DNA from: Streptomyces sp. MspMP-M5
GTDB taxonomy: Bacteria; Actinomycetota; Actinomycetes; Streptomycetales; Streptomycetaceae
Direction of reading: 5' to 3'
Assembly (NCBI RefSeq): GCF_000373585.1
Contig: NZ_KB891907.1
Location: 263,591-327,590 of the forward strand
DNA length: 64,000 bases
Both the position numbers and the translations under genes were made by a program. Shown piece by piece: positions 49,533-58,572 of this stretch (positions are counted from its first letter, which is position 1; the number at the start of each line of letters is the position of its first letter). The notes under the pieces are model-generated. The model ran no database searches, was not told the origin of the DNA, and worked only from the letters and a program-made list of their open reading frames with translations.

Positions 49533-50048
49533 TCACTCCGACGACGAGTAGCGGCGCAGCACCCACGCCGGCAGGACGAACCAGCACCCCACGAACCACG
49601 CCACCAGGACCGCCACCACCCACGGCGCCGCCTCGGCGTTCAGCGCCAGCCGCAGGATGAGCAGCAGCGCGGAGGCGACCGTGGCCAGCAGCAGCACCAC
49701 CCCGACCAGCGCCAGCCGCGCCGCCCACAGCACGGTCTGCGGTTTGAGCCGGTGCCCGGCCACCAGCCGGTGGAAGGTCACCGTCCCCACCAGCGCACCG
49801 GTGGTGGACGCCCCCAGCAGCAGGGTGATCACGTAGATGGTCCGGTCCGCCGTGCTGAGCGAGGCGAACCGCTGGGTGAAGACGACGGTGAGCAGAAAGC
49901 CGAACAGGATCTGCACCCCGGTCTGGATGACCCGCACTTCCTGCAGGAGTTCGGTCCAGCGCCGGTCGGCGCGCTCCTCCTCGGTCTCGTGGCGGCCCCG
50001 CGGCCAGATCAGCTCCGACTCGCTCCCGTCATCCGGCTGACCGTTCAG
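49533..50048 (-). CDS. DUF6328-like four-helix membrane protein, probable CTG start
   Basis: Four transmembrane segments occupy the C-terminal 125 residues. Upstream, the frame stays open and encodes a conserved-looking hydrophilic region (G-R-H-E-T-E-E-E-R-A-D-R-R-W-T-E-L-L-Q-E-V-R-V) typical of the family, but contains no ATG, GTG or TTG. CTG 50048 lies 7 nt after GGGAGG and gives 171 residues. Starting at GTG 49937 would delete the conserved N-terminus. The gene lies 33 bp downstream of the Clp ATPase gene and is probably co-transcribed with it. Function unknown. Confidence 0.75.
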   Translation of the reverse strand: MNGQPDDGSESELIWPRGRHETEEERADRRWTELLQEVRVIQTGVQILFGFLLTVVFTQRFASLSTADRTIYVITLLLGASTTGALVGTVTFHRLVAGHRLKPQTVLWAARLALVGVVLLLATVASALLLILRLALNAEAAPWVVAVLVAWFVGCWFVLPAWVLRRYSSSE

Positions 50049-50081
50049 TTCGACTCCTCCCGGTCCCCGCGGCCGTGCCGC

Positions 50082-52664
50082 TCACCTGGTGTGCTCCGCC
50101 CGGTCGGCCTGGAAGGCCAGCGCGTCGTCGGCGACGTCCACCCGCACCCGGTCCCCGCTCGACAGCGCCCCGTCGAGCAGCATCCGCGACAGCCGGTTGT
50201 CGACCTCGCGCTGAATGGTCCGGCGCAGCGGCCGGGCCCCGTACTCGGGCTGGTGGCCGCGGCGGGTGAGCCAGTCCACGGCGGCGGGGGAGAAGTCGAC
50301 GGCGATGTCCTGAGCGTGCAGCCGGCGGCGGGTGCCGTCCAGCAGCAGCCCGGTGATCTGGTGCAACTGCTCGTCGGTCAGCTGGCGGAAGACGATGATC
50401 TCGTCGAGCCGGTTGAGGAACTCCGGCCGGAAGTGCCCCCGCAGGGCACTCAGCGCCCGCTCCCGCGCGCCGTCGTCCGAACCCCCTTCGGCCGGCCCGA
50501 AGCCGAGCACCCCGCGACCGCCGCTGAGCGCCTCCGAACCGAGGTTGCTGGTCATCACGATCACGGTGTTCTTGAAGTCGATCGTGCGGCCCTGAGAGTC
50601 CGTCAGGTGCCCGTCGTCGAGCACCTGCAACAGCATGTTGAAGACGTCCGGGTGCGCCTTCTCCACCTCGTCGAGCAGCAGCAGCGAATACGGGTGGTGG
50701 CGGATCGCCTCGGTGAGCTGGCCGGCGTCCTCATGGCCGACGTACCCGGGCGGGGCGCCGATCAGCCGGCTGACCGTGTGCCGCTCCTGGTACTCGCTCA
50801 TGTCCAGCCGCACCATCCGGTCCTCGCTGCCGAACAGCGCCTCGGCCAGCGCCCGCGCCAGCTCGGTCTTGCCCACCCCCGTCGGGCCGAGGAAGAGGAA
50901 GCTGCCGATCGGCCGGTTCGGGTCGGCCAGGCCGGCCCGGGACCGCAGCACCGCCTCCGACACCGCCGCCACCGCGTCGTTCTGCCCGATCACGCGGTTC
51001 TGCAGCCGCCCCTCCAGCCCCAGCAGCCGGTCCTTCTCCTCCTCCGTCAGACTACTCACCGGCACCCCGGTCTGCCGCGACACGATCTCCGCGACGTCCT
51101 CGGCCGTCACCTCCACGATCCGCCCGTCGCCCCCCATCGGCCGCTCGCCCGGCGTCTCCTGGACGGCCCTGATCTGCTCGGTGAGCGCCGCGATCCGGTC
51201 CCGCAGCTCGGTCGCCCGCTCGTACTGCTCCGAGGCGACCGCCTGGTCCTTGTCCCGCCCCAACTGCTCCACCTCGCGCTCCAGATCACGCACGTTGGGC
51301 GTCTTGGTGGCCGACCGCAGCCGGACCCGGGCCCCCGCCTGGTCCAGCAGGTCGATCGCCTTGTCCGGCAGGAACCGGTCGGTGATGTAGCGGTCCGACA
51401 GCTCCACCGCCGCCAGCACCGCCTCCTTGGTGTACCGCACCTGGTGGTGGGCCTCGTAGCGGTCCTGGAGCCCGCGCAGGATCTGCACCGTGTCGGGCAC
51501 CGTCGGCTCGGGCACCAGGATCGGCTGGAAGCGGCGGGCCAGCGCGGCGTCCTTCTCGATGTACCGCCGGTACTCCTCCAGCGTGCTGGCCCCGATCACA
51601 TGCAGCTCCCCGCGCGCCAGCGACGGCTTGATCATGTTGCTGGCCTCCAGCGCCCCGCCCTCCCCGGTGCCGCCGCCCGCCCCCACCACGGTGTGCAGCT
51701 CGTCGATGAAGACGATCAACGAGTCGGAGTGCGCCCGGACCTCCTCGATGATGTTGTTCATCCGCTCCTCGAAGTCGCCGCGGTAACGGGTGCCGGCCAC
51801 CACCGCGGTCAGGTCCAGCGCCACGATCCGCCGCCCCGACAGCGTCTCCGGCACCTCCCCGTCGGCCAGCCGCTGCGCCAGCCCCTCCACGATCGCGGTC
51901 TTCCCCACGCCCGCGTCGCCGACCAGCACCGGATTGTTCTTCCCGCGCCGCGACAGCACCTCGATGGTCTGCTCGATCTGCTCCTCCCGCCCGATGACCG
52001 GATCGATCCGGCCGGCCCGGGCCAGGTCCGTCAGATCCCGGCTGTACTTGTCCAGCGTCGGCGTGTCGTGATGCGGTACGGGGCCGTGCTCGGCGCCCGA
52101 CCCCGACGGCTGGTGCGCCCCGGCACCGCCGTGCCCGCCCGCCGTCGCCTGCGGATCGAAGTGCGCCAGGTGCAGGATGCGCCCCGCCGCCGAGTCCGGA
52201 TTCGAGGCCAGCGCCTCCAGCACATGCTCCGGCCCGATGTACGACGCCCCCGTGCCCCGCGCCAGCTCGTGCGCCCCCAGCAGCGCCCGCTTGACCGCCG
52301 GGGTCACCGCGACGCTCTTCTGCAACGGCCCCGACCCGGCGTTCCGGTCGATCTCGGCCGCCAGCACATCCGGATCCGCCCCCGACTGCCGCATCAGGCT
52401 CCGGGTCGGCTCGGTGCTCAGCGCCGCCCGCAGCAGGTGCTCGGTGCCCAGCTCGGGACTGCCGTGCTCGGCGGCGTACGCGGCGGCGGAGGTCACCAGA
52501 TCCCGGGCGGGCCCGCTCATCAGCCGGGCGATGTCGGCCTGCCGCGGCATGGCGGTGCCCCCCTCCTCACCCGGCGACTGCGCGGAACGCCCGAAGAAGC
52601 GCGCGAGAAAGTCACCAAACGAGTCCGGGCCATAACCCTCCGGACCCATGAATCCATCGGTCAT
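50082..52664 (-). CDS. Clp-family AAA+ unfoldase (ClpC/ClpB-like)
   Basis: An 860-residue class I Clp ATPase. It has an N-terminal Clp repeat domain (L-G-T-E-H-L-L-R-A-A-L), a first AAA module with G-D-A-G-V-G-K-T-A and F-I-D-E-L-H, a middle UVR-like coiled segment (Y-E-R-A-T-E-L-R-D-R-I), a second AAA module with G-P-T-G-V-G-K-T-E and L-L-D-E-V-E-K-A, and the C-terminal D2-small domain. The short UVR-type middle and an L-G-F tripeptide in the second module suggest a ClpC-like, ClpP-binding protein rather than ClpB. ATG 52664 is preferred. No ClgR box or HAIR element was seen upstream. Confidence 0.88.
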   Translation of the reverse strand: MTDGFMGPEGYGPDSFGDFLARFFGRSAQSPGEEGGTAMPRQADIARLMSGPARDLVTSAAAYAAEHGSPELGTEHLLRAALSTEPTRSLMRQSGADPDVLAAEIDRNAGSGPLQKSVAVTPAVKRALLGAHELARGTGASYIGPEHVLEALASNPDSAAGRILHLAHFDPQATAGGHGGAGAHQPSGSGAEHGPVPHHDTPTLDKYSRDLTDLARAGRIDPVIGREEQIEQTIEVLSRRGKNNPVLVGDAGVGKTAIVEGLAQRLADGEVPETLSGRRIVALDLTAVVAGTRYRGDFEERMNNIIEEVRAHSDSLIVFIDELHTVVGAGGGTGEGGALEASNMIKPSLARGELHVIGASTLEEYRRYIEKDAALARRFQPILVPEPTVPDTVQILRGLQDRYEAHHQVRYTKEAVLAAVELSDRYITDRFLPDKAIDLLDQAGARVRLRSATKTPNVRDLEREVEQLGRDKDQAVASEQYERATELRDRIAALTEQIRAVQETPGERPMGGDGRIVEVTAEDVAEIVSRQTGVPVSSLTEEEKDRLLGLEGRLQNRVIGQNDAVAAVSEAVLRSRAGLADPNRPIGSFLFLGPTGVGKTELARALAEALFGSEDRMVRLDMSEYQERHTVSRLIGAPPGYVGHEDAGQLTEAIRHHPYSLLLLDEVEKAHPDVFNMLLQVLDDGHLTDSQGRTIDFKNTVIVMTSNLGSEALSGGRGVLGFGPAEGGSDDGARERALSALRGHFRPEFLNRLDEIIVFRQLTDEQLHQITGLLLDGTRRRLHAQDIAVDFSPAAVDWLTRRGHQPEYGARPLRRTIQREVDNRLSRMLLDGALSSGDRVRVDVADDALAFQADRAEHTR

Positions 52665-53093
52665 GTGCGTCCGTTCCGCTGTCACGACGGTGCCGCGACA
52701 CGCTGCCTAATCAGGTACGTACTGTGCCTTCCCGGTACTGTCGCCCGGTGCGTCGTCGCCGCGACGTGCGACTCCTCTGTTCAGGATCGGCGCCACCGGG
52801 ACCGTTCGCACCTCCGGCACCCCCCACCCGGGCCCGCACCGCCCCGCCGACGCCACCCTCCTCCTCATCGAAGGGCACCCCGGCGCTGACCCTGGGACGC
52901 GCCCTGACTCTGCGTGGCACGGCTCCGCCGCCCCGACCGCCACGCATCCACAAGCCGCACGCACCGCCTCCCCGGCACCACCACCGTCTCCCCGCAATTC
53001 GCCCCTTCGGGTTGCGGCGGGTGAAAACGCACGCCACGACCCGGCCGGCCCGCTATCTTTGACGGCTTCACAACGCTGGAAAGGGAGGAAGGC
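52665..53093. other. 429-bp divergent intergenic region
   Basis: It holds the promoters of the clp gene (leftward) and a small protein gene (rightward). GTACTG-type half sites repeat near 52716-52740. No protein-like frame, RNA gene or known stress-regulator box was recognised. Confidence 0.35.
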
Positions 53094-53264
53094 ATGAGCA
53101 CCCTGCCATGGACCGTCGAGCGTATTCGTGAGGCGCTCGCCAGCCCGTCCCTCGCCCGGCGCTTCGACGACGAGATGGACCGGGCGCAGCCCGACGAACG
53201 GCCGGAGATCTTCGCCAAGTGGCAGCGGATCGCCGGCGGCCTACGGGCGGCCGGCGATCACTGA
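53094..53264 (+). CDS. Conserved-looking 56-residue small protein
   Basis: The ATG follows a very strong ribosome site (AGGGAGGAAGG) and encodes 56 residues: M-S-T-L-P-W-T-V-E-R-I-R-E-A-L-A, later F-D-D-E-M-D-R-A and I-F-A-K-W-Q-R-I-A-G-G-L-R-A-A. The composition is that of a real folded helical protein, with three Trp/Phe-bearing amphipathic helices. No function can be assigned. It overlaps the converging membrane-protein gene by 7 nt at its 3' end. Confidence 0.7.
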   Translation: MSTLPWTVERIREALASPSLARRFDDEMDRAQPDERPEIFAKWQRIAGGLRAAGDH

Positions 53265-53788
53265 GGGCCACGGCCCCCGGACGGACGTCCCGCCGCCGAC
53301 GCAGACGAGTTGACGACCTTACGCTTCAGGACGCGTGGCGTCCCCCGCCGCCCCGCCGCCGCACCGCGCACGGCCCGCAGCACCGGAATCGCGGTCGCGA
53401 GGACGAACACCCCGAAGAGCGTGATGGGGAGCAACCCGACCGGGCGCAGCAGCCAGGCCGGATCCGCCTGCAACTGCGGCCAGTTGACGATCCAGTTGGC
53501 GAACACATCCAGCGCTATCACGCCCGCGCCCAGCCGAACCCCCGCCGGCCGCACCAACCCCACCAGCACCACCACCAGCGGATCGAGCACGACCAGACTC
53601 ACGAAGAGCACCTGCAACGGCAGCGGAGCGAAGGCCGCGTACACATGGATCCCGCCGCGCGCGAGATCCAGCACATGCCAGCACGCCCCCTCCACGAACC
53701 CGATCACATACACCACGAGCACCCAGCGCACCCACCGCGCCAACCCGCGCCACCGCTCCCGCGTCCCACCCCGCAGCTCATCTCTCAT
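53258..53788 (-). CDS. Integral membrane protein of unknown function
   Basis: A 176-residue protein with four predicted transmembrane segments (W-V-R-W-V-L-V-V-Y-V-I-G-F-V-E-G; V-L-F-V-S-L-V-V-L-D; V-I-A-L-D-V-F-A-N-W-I; L-P-I-T-L-F-G-V-F-V-L-A) and a basic C-terminal tail. The fold is not recognised. ATG 53788 has no clear ribosome site. It is divergent from the P450 gene and overlaps the small-protein gene by 7 nt. Confidence 0.7.
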   Translation of the reverse strand: MRDELRGGTRERWRGLARWVRWVLVVYVIGFVEGACWHVLDLARGGIHVYAAFAPLPLQVLFVSLVVLDPLVVVLVGLVRPAGVRLGAGVIALDVFANWIVNWPQLQADPAWLLRPVGLLPITLFGVFVLATAIPVLRAVRGAAAGRRGTPRVLKRKVVNSSASAAGRPSGGRGPQ

Positions 53789-53969
53789 CAGGCCAACGTA
53801 CGTCAGCTCGGGCACCAGGAGCCGGTCGGTGCCTGGGGGAGTGGCGGCCCTGCCACGATGCCTGGGGCTGGGCAAGTCCCGGCCCTCGGTGTTGCACTGG
53901 ATGACGCAACGGATGACGCGGCCGGCGAACGGAGCGGTCGCCGTCGGGAGTCGATGTCCGGAGGTGCCG

Positions 53970-55394
53970 GTGGAATCCCCTGCAGCGGGTCGGCAGTCGG
54001 AAGAGGCGGCCGCGAGCATTCCCGGTCCCGAGCCCCGGCCGGACGGTGGGGCCGGAGCCATTGCGGCGGCCGGCGGGCTGCACACCTACCAGTTACAACT
54101 GCACGCCGCATACGGGCCCGTCGTACGGTTCCAACTGCCGGGTGTGGAATGGGCCGTGTCGGTCGCCGACCCCGTGCTGCTGGAGGCCACGGCGCGGCTC
54201 GACGAGCGTCCGGATGCGCTGTTCGCGTTCCTGGATCCGCTGTGCGAGGCGGGCAACATCCAGGTGATGCCGGCCGCCGAACACGCTCCCTGGCGGCGCC
54301 TGCTGCTGTCGGTGCTGGCCGGACGGCCGTCCCACGAGCGGCACTTCGCACGGTTCACCGCGCTGACGACGCAGCTCGCGGACCGCTGGGCGGAGCGGGC
54401 CGACCGCCGGCCCGTCGAGCTGCAGAAGGACCTGACCGCGCTGTCCCTGCGGATGATCTGCGCCTACGCACTGGGAAGCGAGATCGCGGACCCGGAGAGC
54501 GTGATCGCCGCGTTCGAGGAGGTGCTCACCGAACACCTGGGACGACTCTACGAGACACCGGGCGGCGACGCCCAGGAGGGCCGTGCCGAGCAGGCCGCGG
54601 GAGGTGTGAAGGCTGCGAAAGCCGCGAGGGCCCTCGCTCACCTGCGTGCGACGGTGGACCAGGTCGTGACCGCGCACCGTACGGTCGACCGCACCGGCGC
54701 CGGCACCGGCAATGGCACCGACCGCACCGACAGGAGCGATCTCATCGGGGTGCTGCTGGCGGCCGGTGAACGGCCCGCGCGGATCCGCGACACCGTCATG
54801 ATGACGATGCTGGCCGCCCACCACACGACCGGCGTGGCCGTCTCCTGGACCCTGTATCTGCTCGGGCGCCACCCCGAGGTGGCCGCACGCGTCGCCGACG
54901 AGCTGGACCGCGTACTGGGCGACCGCGCGGCGCCCGATTACCCCGACCTGCGACGCCTCACCTACCTGGAGATGACCCTCAAGGAAGCGATGCGGCTCTA
55001 CCCGCCCGGCCCGTACGGCGCGCGGGAGGCCGTCGAACCCCTCCTGCTGGGCGGCCACCTGATCCCGGCCGGGGCCACGGTCTTCTATCCGATCTGGGCC
55101 GTCCACATGAACCCCGACTACTGGCCCCAGCCCGAGAAGTTCCTGCCCGAGCGGTTCGCCCCGGACGAGGTGGCCAAGCGGCCGCGGCTGGCCCATATCC
55201 CCTTCGGCTTCGGGCCACGCAGCTGCGAGGGCGCCGGACTGGCCATGATCGAGGCCGAGTTGGTCCTGGCCGTCCTGCTCAAGCGCTTCCGCTTCCGGCC
55301 CGCCCCGGGGCACCAGGTGACCCCGATCGAACGCTTCGTGCTCTGGGCGGCCGACGACATCCGGATGAACGTGAGCCGCAGGAGCCCCGGGTAG
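53970..55394 (+). CDS. Cytochrome P450 with CYP51-like His-His I-helix
   Basis: About 474 residues. The heme-binding loop is F-G-F-G-P-R-S-C419-E-G, the K-helix is E-A-M-R (E-x-x-R), and the I-helix reads L-A-A-H-H-T-T-G-V-A. The usual acidic residue before Thr is histidine, as in CYP51-type A-G-H-H-T. A 25-residue low-complexity insert (Gly/Thr/Asp/Arg-rich) lies before the I-helix. GTG 53970 is chosen because CGGAGG ends 5-6 nt upstream. No ferredoxin, reductase or biosynthetic partner is adjacent. It probably hydroxylates or demethylates a lipid-like substrate, which is inferred. Confidence 0.87.
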   Translation: MESPAAGRQSEEAAASIPGPEPRPDGGAGAIAAAGGLHTYQLQLHAAYGPVVRFQLPGVEWAVSVADPVLLEATARLDERPDALFAFLDPLCEAGNIQVMPAAEHAPWRRLLLSVLAGRPSHERHFARFTALTTQLADRWAERADRRPVELQKDLTALSLRMICAYALGSEIADPESVIAAFEEVLTEHLGRLYETPGGDAQEGRAEQAAGGVKAAKAARALAHLRATVDQVVTAHRTVDRTGAGTGNGTDRTDRSDLIGVLLAAGERPARIRDTVMMTMLAAHHTTGVAVSWTLYLLGRHPEVAARVADELDRVLGDRAAPDYPDLRRLTYLEMTLKEAMRLYPPGPYGAREAVEPLLLGGHLIPAGATVFYPIWAVHMNPDYWPQPEKFLPERFAPDEVAKRPRLAHIPFGFGPRSCEGAGLAMIEAELVLAVLLKRFRFRPAPGHQVTPIERFVLWAADDIRMNVSRRSPG

Positions 55395-55423
55395 CCCGCC
55401 GCCCGCCCATCGCCCCCTCTATC

Positions 55424-55465
55424 GGCCACCGGCCACCGGCCACCGGCCACCGGCCACCGGCCACC
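55424..55465. repeat. Tandem heptamer GGCCACC x 6
   Basis: Six perfect head-to-tail copies of GGCCACC lie between the P450 stop and the stop of the converging acetyltransferase gene. CTATCGGCC-like copies flank the array on both sides (near 55419 and 55468). The right copy supplies the TAG of the acetyltransferase frame. Copy number is likely to vary by slippage. Confidence 0.85.
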
Positions 55466-55467
55466 GG

Positions 55468-56185
55468 CTATCGGCCGTCGGCTTTCGGGCCGGGCTGCAC
55501 CACCCGGTGCCGTACCCACACATTCGGCTCGACGTAGACGGCGTGGTCCTGCGCGATGTCGCAGTGCACCGGCACGAGGGCGCCCGGGACCTCGATCCGG
55601 CCGTCGCGATCGAACGGCAGGCCGGTCCACCGCCGCCACTGGCCCAGCGAACCACTGACCGTCATCGAGGCCGGCGCGATCCTCTCGACGGTGCCGCCGG
55701 CCTTGACGTGCACCCGCAGCCACGGATCGGCCGGCAGGCCGTCGGCGCGCCGCCGACGGACGTACTCGGCCATGGGGACGCGCGGTTCGAGGTGCTTGGC
55801 CGTCGGCCGCACTGGCGCGAGCAGCGTGTCGTGACCCTGCCGGCCGACGGCGTCACGCAGCCCGGCCAGCATGCGGGAGGAGAGCCCACGCGAGGTCAGA
55901 ACACGACCCCACCCCCGCTCCGGCATCTCCTCGCGACCCTCGGCACCGGTATCGAACGGCACGCTCAGCCCGCGGGCCACGACGCGCTCGCCATCGGTCG
56001 CCACCACGCAGTAGTGGGGGGGGGAAGTCCTCCGGGACGCGGCCCAAGAAGGCGGCCGCGACCGGGTCGTGCGGGATGAACGCCGGCCAGGTCTCGTCGA
56101 TGTCGTAGATCCGCGCGACCAGCGACGGCCGCTCGGCGAGCGTGGTGATGGCGATGCTGTCGGCGCTGTCGGTGTTGTCTGTCAC
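55468..56185 (-). pseudogene. GNAT-like acetyltransferase, frameshifted at a nine-G tract
   Basis: The frame from GTG 56185 encodes A-R-I-Y-D-I-D-E-T-W-P-A-F-I-P-H-D-P and G-R-V-P-E-D-F-P, the start of an actinobacterial acetyltransferase-like protein. It then runs out of frame at a run of nine G (56016-56024 on the plus strand). The rest (V-V-A-T-D-G-E-R-V-V-A-R-G-L-S-V-P-F to the end at 55468) is intact in the next frame. With eight G the frame would be continuous at about 239 residues. This is a one-base insertion, a reversible slippage switch, or an assembly error at a homopolymer. Confidence 0.75.
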
Positions 56186-56660
56186 GGCCGGTCACCCTGC
56201 CAGCGGTGAACGATCCCGGCCGGCGCTTTTGCCGGAGCCCCGCGACGTACGTGGCCCTGCGGTCACAAACCGAGCAGCTCCGCGAGAGTGCCGCCCAGGA
56301 CGCGATCGCGCAACTCCCCTGGTGAGGTGACGCGTTCGACCGTGGCACGGGCCCGGTGGGCCGGTGCCTCACGGCGCTCCGCCGCCCGCCTTGGGCACCC
56401 GGCCGCACGGCCTGTGAAATTTCCCGTCCGGGCCGGCCCCGCACTCAACCGACGGCAACAGGCTGCTCCTTTTCCCGCCGCCCCCGTTCACACCCGGCCA
56501 CCGGATTCACATCCCCGACCTCCTCGGCGTCGACCCATCGATGCACCGGGCGATCCGTGCCATCGTTGCCTGGCACCACAACTGGCCATGACCATGCCAG
56601 CAGTGCAACCAGCCACCCACCGACTCCCCACCAACCCCCCCACCCTCCAGGAGAAGTTAC
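56186..56660. other. 475-bp stretch, possible gene remnant
   Basis: On the minus strand, 56263-56340 reads V-T-S-P-G-E-L-R-D-R-V-L-G-G-T-L-A-E-L-L-G-L, which resembles the last helices of an amidohydrolase-type protein. No upstream domain remains. Near the right end AGGAG (56649-56653) serves the M64 gene. Nothing else was recognised. Confidence 0.35.
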
Positions 56661-58097
56661 GTGCGTCTGCCCGTCCTCCCCCCACCCGCCATACGTCGCC
56701 GCCGGAGAGTGATCCCCACCATCATCGGCGCCTGCGCCCTGACCCTCCCCCTCGCGCTCGCAAGCCCCTCCGGCCCGGCCGCGGCCGCCCCCGCCCCCAC
56801 TCCCGCCCCGCAAGCCCGCGTGGAAGTCCCCGGCCCCGCCGGCGGTGCGGCCGGATCCGGCTACCGCTCCGTCCTCCGTACGTTCCCCCACGCCCCGAAG
56901 TCCGTCCTGACGGCCGCCGGCCGGGCCGCGGACGGGCAGGTCACCAAGGTGATCGACAACGGCGACAGCAAGGACCGCCTCGACGTCGTCGTCATCGGCG
57001 ACGGCTACACCGCGGACCAGCTCGACCAGTTCCACCAGGACGTCAAGAACAAGTGGAACGACTTCCTGGGCGTCGAGCCCTACCGCACGTACCAGAAACT
57101 CTTCAACGTCTGGAGCGTGGACGCCGTCTCCACAGAGAGCGGAGTCAGCGGCGACCCCGACAAGGGCGTCGTCCGCAACACCGCCCTCGGCGCGCACTTC
57201 TGGTGCGACGGCACCGAACGGCTGCTCTGCCTCGACCAGCAGAAGGTCGACGCCTACGTCGCCAAGGCCCCGCAGGCCGACCTGGTGATCGTGCTCGCCA
57301 ACAGCGCCAAGTACGGCGGCGCCGGCTACAACGAGCCCAGCCAGACCCTCGGTTACGAAGGCATCGCCACCGTCTCCGCCCACAACGAGGCGGCCAGTCA
57401 GGTCGCCGTCCACGAGACCGGCCACTCCCTCGGCAAGCTCGCCGACGAGTACTCCTACCCAGGCGTCCCGGAATACGAGCAGTACACCGGGCCCGAGAAG
57501 CCGGAACCCAACTCGTCCGTACTGACCGCCGACGCCATGGCCGCCGCCCGCACCAAGTGGTACCGCTGGCTGGGCGCGACCTCGCCGGACGGCGGGCCGG
57601 TCGGCGCCTACGAGGGCGGCAACTACTACGTCAAGGGGCTGTACCGCCCCACCGAGAACTCCCTGATGCGCACCCTGGGCAAGCCGTTCAACAGCCCCGG
57701 CGCCGAAGCCATGATCGCCGGGTTCTACCGACACGCCACCCCCGCCGCCCCGGCCGACCACGCCCGGACCTGGAGCACCACGGCGCGCCTCGCCCTGCCC
57801 CGCCCGAACGACGCCGCGCACGGCAAGGTGGCGACCCGCTGGTACCTCGACGGGCACGAACTGCGCCGCTACCGGGACCGCGACCACGTGGCACTACGCC
57901 AACTCGCGCCGGGCCGCGGCACCCACCGCCTCACGGCGACCGTCACCGACGCCACCTCCGCGGTACGCGACCCCGCCGTCCGCGCCGCCCTGACGCGCTC
58001 CACCACCTGGACCGTGCAACACGGCCGCGGCACCGTCCCGGACCCCACCGCCCCACTCGTGGCGCGACCGGACCAGCGGCCCGGTGGCCGCCCCTGA
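56661..58097 (+). CDS. Secreted M64-family metallopeptidase (IgA-peptidase-like)
   Basis: A 478-residue exported zinc peptidase. The N-terminus has five arginines, a hydrophobic core and an A-A-A-A-P cleavage region. The catalytic site is H251-E-T-G-H255-S-L-G-K-L-A-D262-E-Y, the M64 signature. Before it lies V-V-I-G-D-G-Y-T, also typical of the family. The C-terminal 120 residues form a separate beta-rich module after the N-S-L-M-R segment. GTG 56661 has AGGAG 7 nt upstream. It probably degrades extracellular protein; IgA specificity is only a family name. Confidence 0.88.
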   Translation: MRLPVLPPPAIRRRRRVIPTIIGACALTLPLALASPSGPAAAAPAPTPAPQARVEVPGPAGGAAGSGYRSVLRTFPHAPKSVLTAAGRAADGQVTKVIDNGDSKDRLDVVVIGDGYTADQLDQFHQDVKNKWNDFLGVEPYRTYQKLFNVWSVDAVSTESGVSGDPDKGVVRNTALGAHFWCDGTERLLCLDQQKVDAYVAKAPQADLVIVLANSAKYGGAGYNEPSQTLGYEGIATVSAHNEAASQVAVHETGHSLGKLADEYSYPGVPEYEQYTGPEKPEPNSSVLTADAMAAARTKWYRWLGATSPDGGPVGAYEGGNYYVKGLYRPTENSLMRTLGKPFNSPGAEAMIAGFYRHATPAAPADHARTWSTTARLALPRPNDAAHGKVATRWYLDGHELRRYRDRDHVALRQLAPGRGTHRLTATVTDATSAVRDPAVRAALTRSTTWTVQHGRGTVPDPTAPLVARPDQRPGGRP

Positions 58098-58131
58098 CCA
58101 CCCGCCACCGAACTCTCGGCGCCGCCCCACC

Positions 58132-58452
58132 TCACGGAATCGGCGAGAAGTCCGTCGGCGCGAGGATCCGGTTCTCGATGTTCAGCAGCAGGCCCTCCTG
58201 CTTCATCTCGGCGACGTACGCCTGCCAATCCGGGTCGGCGTACAGGGCGGTCCGACGACGTTCCCGGTCGGCCTGATCCTCGTAGGCCCACAGGTGGACG
58301 ACCTGGTCGAGTCGCCCCTCCACCGGGACATACCAGCCCACACACCGTCCGAGATACCGCTCCTGCAGCGGATAGCCCTTCTCCCGGTAGAGCGCCACCC
58401 AGTCCGCCACCCGGGTCGGCTGGATGGTGTAGACACGGTGATCGACGATCAT
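58132..58452 (-). CDS. NIPSNAP-family protein
   Basis: A 106-residue ferredoxin-like-fold protein: M-I-V-D-H-R-V-Y-T-I-Q-P at the start, W-V-A-L-Y-R-E-K-G-Y-P, then V-V-H-L-W-A-Y-E-D-Q-A-D-R-E-R-R-R and Y-V-A-E-M, all NIPSNAP hallmarks. Function in bacteria is unclear; relatives are dimeric alpha-beta barrel proteins, sometimes monooxygenase-like. GAGGGAGAG precedes the ATG. It is divergent from an ArsR-type gene across a palindrome and is probably its target. Confidence 0.85.
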   Translation of the reverse strand: MIVDHRVYTIQPTRVADWVALYREKGYPLQERYLGRCVGWYVPVEGRLDQVVHLWAYEDQADRERRRTALYADPDWQAYVAEMKQEGLLLNIENRILAPTDFSPIP

Positions 58453-58572
58453 GACTCTCCCTCGCATCGTGCGCAGACTCCAACGTCGTCCGCCAACGTC
58501 GTCCTCCGACATCGTCCTTCGACGTCCGCATCCAACGTCCGCGCCCCTGTTGCGTGACCCTACCTCCAATAT

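Noticed and set aside
49752..52889. A 1045-codon plus-strand frame opposite the Clp ATPase gene
   Set aside because: It is a GC-rich antisense shadow: Arg/Pro/His-rich without domains, while the opposite strand encodes a textbook Clp protein.
55424..55465. CRISPR-like array
   Set aside because: The unit is 7 bp, copies are contiguous with no spacers, and no cas gene is near.
56263..56448. 61-codon minus-strand frame ending like an amidohydrolase
   Set aside because: Only about 25 residues look protein-like and no catalytic region remains; mentioned as a possible remnant.
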